The notes under the pieces are model-generated. The model was not told the origin of the DNA. It ran no database searches and saw only the letters and a program-made list of their open reading frames with translations. Shown piece after piece: positions 44,735-55,400 of a DNA stretch of 64,000 nucleotides. The stretch lies in assembly GCF_035083965.1 (NCBI RefSeq), contig NC_089737.1, positions 16,035,529 to 16,099,528 of the forward strand, given 5' to 3'. The number at the start of each line of letters is the position of its first letter. Within the stretch, counting starts at the first letter, position 1. The position numbers and the translations under genes are program-made. The stretch comes from Branchiostoma lanceolatum. Taxonomy: Eukaryota; Chordata; Leptocardii; Amphioxiformes; Branchiostomatidae.

Positions 44735-47432
44735 ATGGCGGGCTGCCGTCTGCAGTTGACCCTTGCCCTGATCAAACCAGACGTGCACGGCCACCCCCGC
44801 CTGTACCGCCACCTGGTGGACACGGTCCTGCAGAACGGACTGCTGTTTGTGAGGAGCCGGGTCCTGAGGTGGAACCAGCAGGTGAAGCCGACACTCCTCG
44901 TGTTGTGTAAGAGGCAAGGTCACTTGTAAGAGTTATGTGACCTGATTAAGGTCGTGTCCATACCTGACCCAAGAGGGTCCAAAAGTTTAGTTCTGAAAGT
45001 TAGTTTTACGCAGTTAACCAGCAGCTGTCGCGCTACTGGTATGTTATGCCAAAGGGCGGTTATACCGGCTATACAGATACAGATATAACTGGTATGTTAT
45101 GCCGAAGGGCGGTTATACCGGCTATACAGATACAGATATAACTGGTATGTTATGCCGAAGGGCGGTTATACCGGCTATACAGATACAGATATAACTGGTA
45201 TGTTATGCCGAAGGGCGGTTATACCGGCTATACAGATACAGATATAACTGGTATGTTATGCCGAAGGGTGGTTATACCGGCTATACAGATACAGATATAA
45301 CTGGTATGTTATGCCGAAGGGCGGTTATACCGGCTATACAGGTACAGATACTGACAGGTATGTTATGCCAAAGGGCGGTTATACCGGCTATACAGATACA
45401 GATAGTTTGTGATTTCCTGTTTATTGTTCACCTCACTCCATAGCAGTGTAACTTATTTCCTCTCCATTCCCAGGACATATAGGATCTATACTTACTAGTA
45501 GTGCTAGCAGACATTAGCAATGTAACTTACATGTATTTCCTTATGATCCATCCCCAGGACATATAGGATCTATAGCGCTAGCAGACATTAGCAATCGTAA
45601 CTTATTTCCTTATGATCCATCCCCAGGACAGTGCACAGTTCTATGGAGAACACGAGGGGAGATTCTTCTATAACAGGCTGGTGGGCTTCATGGCGAGTGG
45701 GCGGATGAGCGCACACATTCTAGCAGGTGGGAAGATCTGTTGGGTTGTTTGTATTACACGATTCATTTGCAAAGGCTGCTCTTCAACAGATATTCAGTTC
45801 ACCTAACTTAAAGGCTGGATCATCCTTAGACATGTTAGATGCATATTTTATCAGGTGGGAAAATCTGTTGGTTTGTTTGCGTTACATGTACATTAGGCCA
45901 CACCAATTCACTTCCCAAGGGTAAGGGGATATTTATTTCACCTAAGGTCACACCAATTTAATTTCTTGGTTAACGGATTTTTATTTTCAAAAAAAAAAAT
46001 TAGAAAAAAAAATTGATTTGAAAAAGATGATTTCTTTGTTTCAAAATTTTTTTGGGGAAAATAAAAATCCGTTAACCAAGAAATTAAATTGGTGTGGCCT
46101 AATGCTGAACAGTTGTCCTTTTTAAGTATCCTCATTAAATGCAGAAACATGCTGCAGCTGCTTTCAGCATAAATTCTATAGTCGTCACTGTTGCAACCTT
46201 AAAGGCAACCAAATGCTTAGGTCACAATTGCGCCGGTGCCCGTCGGGGATGTAACCCCGGCCGGGCTCTGACGTCTGGGGGGCACCGACTGTCGTGGTCA
46301 CAATTAAAAGTTTCCTTCACGCTGCCCTGCAGGGGTCCCGGGGTGCTCCGGCAGGCACTCGCGGCACTTGGAGGCCAGCCATCATTTCAAATCTTCCGAA
46401 CATGCACGATTCTGACCGATAAGTCCCGAACGCATCCGAAGAAATAATCACGTGGTCATGGCTCAATGTCCTTGGACATTGTGACGTCACGCTGCCGGAA
46501 CTTACCGAAAATTGTAGACAGAAAATGGTTACGGCTGGATTCTGGGCTGATTTTTTGGGGGACCCAATAAATAAGATAATCCTTTTTTGGCTTGCTTCTG
46601 TGCTATTTTTAAATGCCCAAAGTCTGAAATAATGATGCAGATGTGCTAATATGGGGAAGCAAATGTCAATTTCAACCTCACAAAACAGAATTGTTTTCCC
46701 CAGAATATTTCAAGTTTTACCCCCTGAAATCGCTTAGGGCACCTTTAAGTTCTTGTGTGTTTTGCATAAGACGTGTTCCTACAAATGTGACTTCCCTTGG
46801 CAAAGGTTCTTTATGTGCTCGTCCAGCAAGGTATTATTAGCCTGGATGCCATCCTATTTCTACCGGGGCTCCTACATTCGCTACCCTAAAATACAGTATA
46901 AGGTATTAGTCCAAAAAAATCATTGATACTACAAAAAATGTATATTGTAATCAGGCGGTGGGGGACACCTGATTGTAATATCATGATACAGGGACAGTTT
47001 GACTTACCTTGGTTCGACTCACCTGCATCTATAATGATTGATACAACATTTAACTTAAGCGCTCCTTTATCATTCTAATTTTTCTTTTTCATCCTACAAG
47101 GGGAGGATGCCATTTCAAGATGGCGTCAGCTGATGGGCCCGACCAAGACGTTCCGTGCACAGTTCACTCACAGAGACTCGATACGGGGTCAGTTCGGACT
47201 CACCGATACAAGAAACTGTACACACGGCGCCGATTCTGAGGCATCCGCCAGGCGCGAGATGAACATATTCTTTCCTGAGTTCGACGCCGAGACGTGGTGG
47301 AAGGAACAGTCTGGGTTCTTTAAGGACGGGAAGGTTCATTTTGATGAGGAGAGGGTGGAGCACAGACCATTGGGGAAAGTTCATTTTGGTGAGGGGGGTG
47401 TTGAACAACTACCAGCGGATAAAATTAGCTGA
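44735..47432 (+). CDS. NME6: Nucleoside diphosphate kinase 6
   Basis: Exons: 44735-44881 (phase 0 out), 45627-45726 (phase 1 out), 47101-47432 with TGA. Total 192 residues, similar to human NME6. NDP kinases move the gamma phosphate from NTP to NDP through a phosphohistidine; NME6 is the divergent, mitochondria-linked member. Visible: LQLTLALIKPDVHGHP (catalytic Lys), FYGEHEGRFFYNRLVGFMASG, MGPTKTFRAQFTHRDSIRGQFGLTDTRNCTHGADS with the active-site His, and EMNIFFPEF. The THGADS motif and the extended SIRG...TDTRN loop favour NME6 over NME1-4. The C-terminal tail contains KVHFDEERVEHRPLGKVHFGEGGVEQ, an apparent short internal duplication. ATG is preceded by an acceptor, so a noncoding exon likely lies upstream. 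Confidence 0.94.
45037..45410 (+). repeat. 53-bp minisatellite, about 7 copies
   Basis: Unit: CTGGTATGTTATGCCGAAGG, GCGGTTATACCGGCTATACA, GATACAGATATAA. It lies in NME6 intron 1. The core (GTRTGTTAYGCCRAAKGGCGG) also occurs singly near 52228-52260 and 30555-30585, so the array probably grew from a dispersed element. Confidence 0.93.
45460..45626 (+). repeat. Acceptor-anchored tandem repeat before NME6 exon 2
   Basis: Three copies of CCAT(T/C)CCCAGGACA with TAACTTATTTCC upstream, at about 45467, 45551 and 45618. The last is the true 3' splice site (CCCAG|GACAGTGCAC). The two upstream copies continue as ATAGGATCTATA instead of exon sequence. Confidence 0.8.
45944..46100. mobile_element. Fold-back MITE, 'GGCCACACCAAT' family, copy 2
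   Basis: Nearly perfect hairpin: GGTCACACCAATTTAATTTC and TTGGTTAACGGATTTTTATT are mirrored at the right end. The loop is A/T-rich. It lies in NME6 intron 2. Confidence 0.85.
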
Positions 47433-47535
47433 TGAACAAGGAATCATGGTGTAATATATGTGCCATTAATTCATATCAAACTTGTTCATTTACCCTAAAG
47501 ATAGAGTCACAGTGATCATGTTCATACAATGTGTA

Positions 47536-47541
47536 AATAAA
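47536..47541 (+). promoter_or_regulatory. Candidate NME6 polyadenylation signal
   Basis: AATAAA about 105 bases after the stop codon, followed by a GGTGCCTTCTTTCTTCC GU/U-rich stretch. Confidence 0.6.
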
Positions 47542-49079
47542 GGTGCCTTCTTTCTTCCGCAACAGCAGTTTTGGTGACTGAACTTGTCTGTAGGTTTCTG
47601 GTGATAAGTGTCTTTAATTTTGATCAAAAGTGATTCACAGCAAAAACTATCTCTTGAATGCAAACAAAACAAGAACACCACATTTAGAGAAAGACTTTAT
47701 TTTTCTATTATTTTGAAGAGAAATTGTAATGCATACAGTTTTATTCTCTGCATTCCAAGTAAAAACATTTCATCTACTATCAGAATGATATGATTGTTAA
47801 ACAGTAATTTCATATGCAATCTTCAATATACTAGGTGATTCTGAATATACAATTATTGCATTTGATATAATATATAAAATTTTCATTTAACAGTTAAACA
47901 TTATTGAAGCTACAGGCACTTGTAAAATAAGACCTGATAAGTCATATCTAGAGAGAGTTTTCACTCTATCTGCATGATAAAAGTTGCCAGCGTATCTTAT
48001 TGGATGAATCCAAATATTTACTGTATACACTGTGCTTGATTCTACATGTCAAATCCTTTCTCGGTCTGCAAATGCAAGGTGGATAAAAAAAACATGTTCG
48101 CCCCAAATCAAAAAATCTTTGCAATAATAGAGCTGTCACAATATTATGAGTAAAATTGTAATATCCTAAAGTACTGTAACATACGTGTACAGTATAGCTT
48201 CACCTAAGCAACTTATATTACTTATTATAAGGTGAAAAAATTAGGTCTACCCAGCTCAGCATAACATTACACACTGAAACTCTTTTGCTTTGGAATGCTT
48301 TTGCATCAGAAGCAATGTTTAAAGAAATGTACAAATTCAACAAGTCTGACCAAATGTGTGGTAAAATAAATGAAAAATGTGTAAAACTATATGTCCTAGC
48401 AATCTATCTGCTATGCTGTACACAATAGAAAGATATTAAAAGGTGACTGAATGAATTTTTCTGTTTTCCAAACAATGAGAACACACGTTATACAAGACTT
48501 TCATAAACAGAACTGCATAATTCACAAGTCAAAATCATAATTGAAAAACGTACACTAGCACGACTGCATAAAAAGTGACACTTAATTCTTACAAGACACG
48601 ATAACATTAAAGACATGCACAACATTTCTTAACTTTTTAATGACATTTTTATTGTCGTTGTAAACAACTTTAAACCACCAAAAACCTTCAACTACCAACC
48701 AAGAAATCAGGCCTTCCGACAACACGCCAAGCTGTTTTACAAACCAAATATTTTGGAAAGACTTTTGAAAGTAAACTCAGCACAAAAATTTTGCCCACAT
48801 ATATAAGGCCTGACTTACACATGTACACACAGTCAAACCTTTATAGCTAGGCTCGCACTTAAGTGCTTGACCTCGACATAAGAAACATAGTCCTTTATGG
48901 GCACTTTCTGTTTGTTGGTGACGTGGTCCCTTAGATTTTTTTCCCAGTACAAACACAAGCATTAAGACTCCTGCCTTCAGTGATCGCCTGTCTTAAGTAG
49001 ACTGAAACCATTTGCTTCCTGTCCCTTAATTGAGTGGTCACTTATTCATAGCTGTTAGGTTTGACTCTTTTAAACACAT

Positions 49080-49225
49080 ACCAGTTACATACTTCTCTTG
49101 TGTGTAATTTTCCTAAGTGAGAATAAACACACCTACAAGTTACATACTTCTCTTGTGTCTAATTTTCGTCAGTGAGAATAAACACACCTACAAGTTACAT
49201 ACTTCTCTTGTGTCTAATTTTCGTC
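49080..49225 (+). repeat. 54-bp tandem repeat, about 2.7 copies
   Basis: ACAAGTTACATACTTCTCTTGTGT followed by CTAATTTTCGTCAGTGAGAA is repeated, with AATAAACACACC between units. It adjoins a diverged copy of the 'GGCCACACCAAT' MITE (from 49287). Confidence 0.85.
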
Positions 49226-49539
49226 AGTGTCTGAGAACACAGCAAAAGAAGTAGAGCTGCCATACATACATGTAGCAAGGACAGGTTGAGCCACACCAGC
49301 TTAATTCATTGGTTCTCAGATTTTCAAAAAAGATACATGTATGCCAAACTTGAAGATCAACATGAAAACAGAGTCTGAGGAAAAAGTCTGTACCTTTGCA
49401 CACTGAGTTTCTGGGTGTGAATATACTGTAACTGGTTTGAGTTTTCCTCTTAGTTTTAAGATGTCTGAGAAACAGGTAGATGAATTGCTGTGGCCTTAGG
49501 ATCAACTCCTACACAGAACTGAGCAAGGGTTTGGGTTGT

Positions 49540-50330
49540 GAACAACACAGGTTAGTAGTATACAAAGCTCAATTAGACTATCTTGCAACAGGAGGCGAAA
49601 TGGGACCAGATAGCACAATTAAGTTAGTAGTGTACAGTGCACCTTGAGACTATTTTGCTATAGGAGGACCATGTACTTTAGAAGTATAAAATGATCCTTT
49701 AGATTATATTGGGACAGGAGGCCAAATGCATTACAGGTCCACTAGGTTTAAGTAGTATGCAGTGCACTTTTAGACTATGTTGTGATAGGAGGACCACATC
49801 AGTCAGTGATATACATGTACAATGACTATATGCAGCAACAGGAGGACCATGTAGGTTAGTAGTACACAGCGCTCCTTCAGATTATAAGGTGACAGGAAGA
49901 CCATGTTATGTTAGCAGTAGTATACAGTGCTCATTTAGATTTTTTGCAATAGGAGGACCCAAAAGGTTAGTAGTATACAGTGAGCCTTTAGACTTATAAA
50001 CATAGGAAGACCGAGTAGGTTAGTAGTATACAGTGCACAGTTGTAACTAGGTTAGTAGTATACAAAGAGCCTTTAGATTTTATTGCAATAGGAGGACCCA
50101 GTTGGTTAGTAGTATACAGTGAGCCTTTAGATTTATATAAAATAGGAGGACCCAGTAGGTTAGTAGTATACAGTGCACAGTTGTAACAGGTTTAACGCAC
50201 TATAAGACCACCTAGGTTAGTAGTATATAAAGAGCCTTTAGATTTTATTGCAATAGGAGGACCCAGTTGGTTAGTAGTATAAGGTGATCCTCTAGACTAT
50301 GTTGCGACAGGAGGCCTAATGCACTATAGG
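49540..50330 (+). repeat. Degenerate 55-60 bp tandem repeat, about 14 copies
   Basis: Units resemble GGTTAGTAGTATACAGTG, CCTTTAGATTTT, then GCAATAGGAGGACC, with indels. The best-preserved copies are at 49960-50280. Confidence 0.85.
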
Positions 50331-51627
50331 GCTGTGAAGGTTGCATCTAGTATACACGGGTTGTCCCTGCATCGGAGTAGCTTTACACTCTGAAAGAAAC
50401 ATGCAGAAAAAAAAGAAATAAACTCGGGGTTAAAGACAGGAAAGTCAGCCACCAGAAATAAGGTTCAACACATTTTACCATTCTCCGTTAGGTTTTGGTA
50501 AAGAATTGAAGAAATATTTGCAAATAAATGTGAAGAAAAATATGCTGCATCTGGATTTGTAAAAGAATTAGAGATCTTAGACTACATGAAAATGTTTTAC
50601 AAAAATAAAGACTCATTTCACAGCTCTAGCTGCATTTTTTCAAATTTTACAACAACAAAATTTAAGATGTTACTGACAGCCTGTTGTATACAAAGAATAT
50701 ACATGCCACATCACTTTGGATTTTTAGACTGAAAAATAACTGCATGGTTGTCACGAATTTTGAACTGAAAACAGAAAATAAGTAACGAAATGGCACACAA
50801 AAAAAGCTGCCTCCATGGAGAAAATAATAATGTCGGAGTTGGATTCTCACAAAAGAAATTCATTTTGTCCAAATCTAAAGAAAACCGGGATGCTACATTA
50901 TGATATTCGTGAGATTTATCATATTTTGAATCTGGCTTTTCATGAAAATAAAGTCGTAGCTGGTAAGAACACCGCAGAATTAACAAGCAAAGCACAGACT
51001 TCCCCTGCCAGCAGTGTTAGTGTACAGCCCCCAAATCTAGCGACCCTCCAATCAGAACAGTGATGTTAGTGTACTATCCCCAAATACAGACGGCTGAATC
51101 AGCAGCGTTAGTGTACCATCCCCACAAACATAAGAGCATTTATCTAGACTAAGTACTACTGTCTAGTATATATAATATATATCAAATGCATTGGAGATGA
51201 TTTCTTCTAGAAAATTATTTCAAGATTTGAGATCAGAAGGCCTGATTTCTTTGATTTATGATGATACAGAAATGAAGCAAAGCAAAAAAAACCTACCTGT
51301 TGGTAAAGTCTATACAAATGTATTCCGTGAATAGTTTCATCAGGTTCGGTAAATAACTGGATAACAAACTTTTAAGTTCTTTGTACACAACCAAGCATTT
51401 ATAACTAGCCGATAGCTATACAACTGTCTATAATGACAGACTGGGATAGGGTCAAGGCAATAGCAAATCAGATGTAGGGAGGCTGTATAGATCAGGACAT
51501 TGACTCCATTCATGAACTATGATGAGGGGGGACACAAAGTCCATCATGTTTGGGACAGCATTCTTCACACTGCAACAGCGACACCCACAATGTAGCTGCA
51601 GTGCGAAGTAGAACCGGTCAGTACTAG

Positions 51628-51675
51628 TTTTGCCCTGACAAAGGTGACAGTCACCGAAACGTCGGCTAGGTTTAA
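51628..51675 (+). repeat. Penelope-type terminal fragment
   Basis: GCCCTGACAAAGGTGACAGT and CACCGAAACGTCGGCTAGG. The 'CTGA.(A/G)AAGG.GAC...CGAAACGTC' pattern parallels the arms of the Penelope-like element at 6702-6905. A similar but inverted stretch (TGACGTTTCGTGTC ... CCTTCTTCAG) lies at 55595-55630. Confidence 0.45.
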
Positions 51676-52476
51676 ACACTTTGTTGTGTACAGAGAACTT
51701 TCAAATTGTTATCCATCAAAATGCACTTATCTAATAACGGTAAACACTCAGTATACAGTATTCAATGTGTTCTTTGAATATCTATATACAATCTGTATAA
51801 ATCTACAGAATAGCTTCTGTGATTATTAACGTATACAGCTCCTTATATGTTCCCATAAACAAGGAACAGTCAAAACCAAACCGACATTAACCCCCAACCT
51901 GCTAAGGGTGGATCCATATGCATGCACAGGTTTGTTGGAAGAAACTGGCATATAACATCTCCACAAATTCAGCTCAAGGCTTAAAGTAAAAATAGTTCTA
52001 GAGTCCTGAGTATAACTTTTTTTATACAGTATCAGCTCCCTCTGCCATAAACAATTGTTATAAAACCTTTTTTTCACACATTACTTTGTACATAGTTAAC
52101 TTATATACTATCATAGCTATATGTATACGTTACACCTGGCTTCTGTATTGGCTGGAGTTATGTTATACAAAACTCACAGTCTGTGTAGCAAACATATCTA
52201 TCTGTATCTGTATTTATAAAGCCAGTATAATTATAACCGCCATTCGGCGTAACACACCAGCTTTGCAGGCACGCGGCGTGGCAGCAGCTGGTTATATTAC
52301 ACCGAACGACCATATATAGGCATGACCATCATGAACATGTACTGTACTAGGTAAGTAGTACTAATCAGCTCCAATATACAAGACAAGGGACAAATGTAAC
52401 ATGATAGGATCGTTGCCATGGCGACACCGCACACCGACAGGTGAGCTCCTGGCCAGGTGTGTTCTTTACACCTGAG

Positions 52477-55400
52477 TTACATCAGGTGGGAAACGTTGGT
52501 GGTCATACCTTCGTCCAATTTGTTCCAGTCCCAGATCTCCTGCAGCAACGGCAGCATCGTCTTGTCCTGGACCTGGAAAAATGACGTCGGAGGTATTAAT
52601 TGTTAATTAAAACTAATGATATCATCTCACATGACCTTCAATGGGTGATAAAACAAGGTTAGAGTGTTCTTAACAGGGACGGTGGTAAATGTTGGCGAGA
52701 CTTAAGCTTGTTATATAGTTGTTTTGTTTGAACCTTTGTTGTAGTAGTAATGGTTTATTATTCATTGTTGCATACTCACATCTGTCGCGAACAATTGCAG
52801 CCCATTGGCTGAATTGGCGTTCGGGCATTACAATTTGGACAGTAAATTAAAATCAACGACATGATAATTCATTAAGATATTTGAACACTACTATGTACTA
52901 AGACAACATTAGGAATAAGGACTATATACAGTTATAATCCACAATCGAATTCAGCTTACATTAATGAATTTAGAGGTCAAATATAACAAGTTAAAATGCA
53001 TTTTAAAATCGAGTAGAAATCGGGGCCGTATTGGCCAGGAACAGAATAACGATTGCACGATCAGTGATTTATCAGACGTGTCATATAGGGAACAGCACTA
53101 TTCCTGTATCGTTCAGTTCTACAGAACATCAAGTCCAGGTTATTTGAGGAGCGAGTCTGTCTGCCACTGATACGTTAATTTGTTGTTCAGCTGTTTGACC
53201 ATCATGACATGCAGATACTCTTTCATGTTACCTTACAGACACTTACCTTGTAACACAGGATGTGTTTGGAGTGGTAGAAGTTGATCGTCCGGAGTTGCGT
53301 GAGGCGACTTAGCAGGCGCGGGAAGAACATGGGGTCGTTTGGTCGCCGGGCGTGGCAGTACGTCTCCAAGGCGAAGAGGTACGGCTCCTGCACCTTTTCC
53401 ACAGCCACGTAGTTCTGCACATACTGCCGGTCTGAGGAAAATAACACTTTTAGCTTGGATTCAACAAAATTTTCAAAATAGCCCAACTTTTTTACACAAA
53501 AGTAACCCAAACAAGGAAATAAATCAAAGATTTTAAGGCAATTGGTCAATCTAAATCCAAGTTTCACCAATAATCACAAAGCTGATGACAGCATTAGCTG
53601 CAAGCACTGACGATAGCACTGGCCTCTTATTGGTTAACCTGCATTCAAACTGACCAATCCCAAAGCTGGTGATGGCAGTGAGCTGCTCACAGATAAGGCA
53701 GACAAAGATGCAGGTCTCTGATTGGCTAACAAGTATTCAGTATTTGCTGATAGGGCAGAAAAAGGCACTGGTCTCCTATAATTGGTTAAACTGTATTCAA
53801 ACTGACCAATCCTACCTGGAGACAGCAGAGTGATAGCTATGAGTATTAATTTCATAGAGCTACAACTTTTAAGACACTGGTCTCCTATTGATTGGTCAAC
53901 CAGTATTCAAACTGACCAATCCTACCTGGAGACAGCAGAGCGCAGTCTGAGTGTTAATTTCATAGAGCTACAACTTTTAAGACACTGGTCTCCTATTGAT
54001 TGGTCAACCAGTATTCAAACTGACCAATCATACCTGGGCTTCAGCTGCTGGATGCTGTTAGGGCTGAGAAAGGCATTCTGATTGGCTAACCTATATTCAA
54101 ACTGACCAATCCTACCTGGAGACAGCAGAGCGATAAGAATGAGTATTAATTTCATAGAGCTACAACTTTTAAGACACTGGTCTCCTATTGATTGGTCAAC
54201 CAGTATTCAAACTGACCAATCATACCTGGGCTTCAGCTGTTGGATGCTGTTAGGGCTGAGAAAGGCATTCTGATTGGCTAACCTATATTCAAACTGACCA
54301 ATCGTACCTGGGGACAGCAGTGTGACGGCGGTGAGCAGGGCGCACTCGAACCAGTCCAGCTTCAGCTGCTGGATGCTGTGCAGGAAGTCCATGAAGGTGT
54401 GCACAAATGTCTCAAGAACACCTGGAGGAAGAGAAAGTAACTTTCACTTGCGGTGTCGAGACATTATTAAGGGTACAGATGTACAGTATTTGGCTTCCAT
54501 GGATGTCTGAGACAAGAACACCTAAAGGAGAAACCAACTTTCACTTGTGGTGTCAAGACATAAGGACAGTTCTTGGCTTCTATGAATGTCTCAAGAACAC
54601 CAGGAGGAAGGGAAAGCAACTTTCACTTGTGGTGTCAAGACATACCAAAATGTATGGAAGGTACAGTACTAAAAGAGGCTTTCATGAAGGTCTCAAGACC
54701 AATTGAAGAGAGAGAGTGGTCACGTCAAGATGTTATGTACAGTACTTTGCTTCTTATCTTAGGATAAACAAATTGTTTCCTTATTTTCAGACCTTTCAAA
54801 GTAAAAAATCAGTACAGTAAAGTAAAGTAAAAAAAAGCAAAACAGAGGGCGGGCCTCAGGTAGAAAACTATATGTCACTCCATGAAACTGTGAAACCAAG
54901 GAACAAGCTTTCTCCTCAGACTCTGTTTTCATGTTACAGTTCACCATTATGCCACACCAATTCAATTTCTTGGTTAACGGACTTTTATTTTCAAAAAAAA
55001 AAAAAAAATTTTAGAAAAAAAAATCATGAAAACAGAAGGCTGGCCCAGACTTCTGTTTTCATGAATTTTTTTTTCTAAATTTTTTTTGGGAAAATAAAAA
55101 TCCGTTAACCAAGAAATTAAATTGGTGTGGCCTATTACTTTTTTTAAATCTGAGAAAAAGAGATTGATTGCTGCAGTATAAGCAACATCAAGTCTTTAAG
55201 CAGACACAACAAGCATTAAAAAAGCACGAAGAAAAAGCAGCCCTTTCTAAATCTGAGATCAAACTGGTGCATGCAGCATAAGCACCATTAAGTCCCCAAG
55301 CAGACCTCTGGGTGCAAAATTGTGATGGTTTCTGACAGGGCCCAAGATCTGATCACACAGCCCCCAAACATCTGCTTGGAGATTAACATTAGGCTATGAT

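Larger units (their letters stand above)
47433..52476. other. Convergent intergenic region between NME6 and the nuclear receptor
   Basis: Contains the two 3'UTRs. No coding exon is supported; all open frames are short and AT-driven. Holds a 54-bp x3 repeat (49080-49225), a degenerate 55-60 bp repeat (49540-50330) and a Penelope-type end (51628-51670). Confidence 0.5.
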
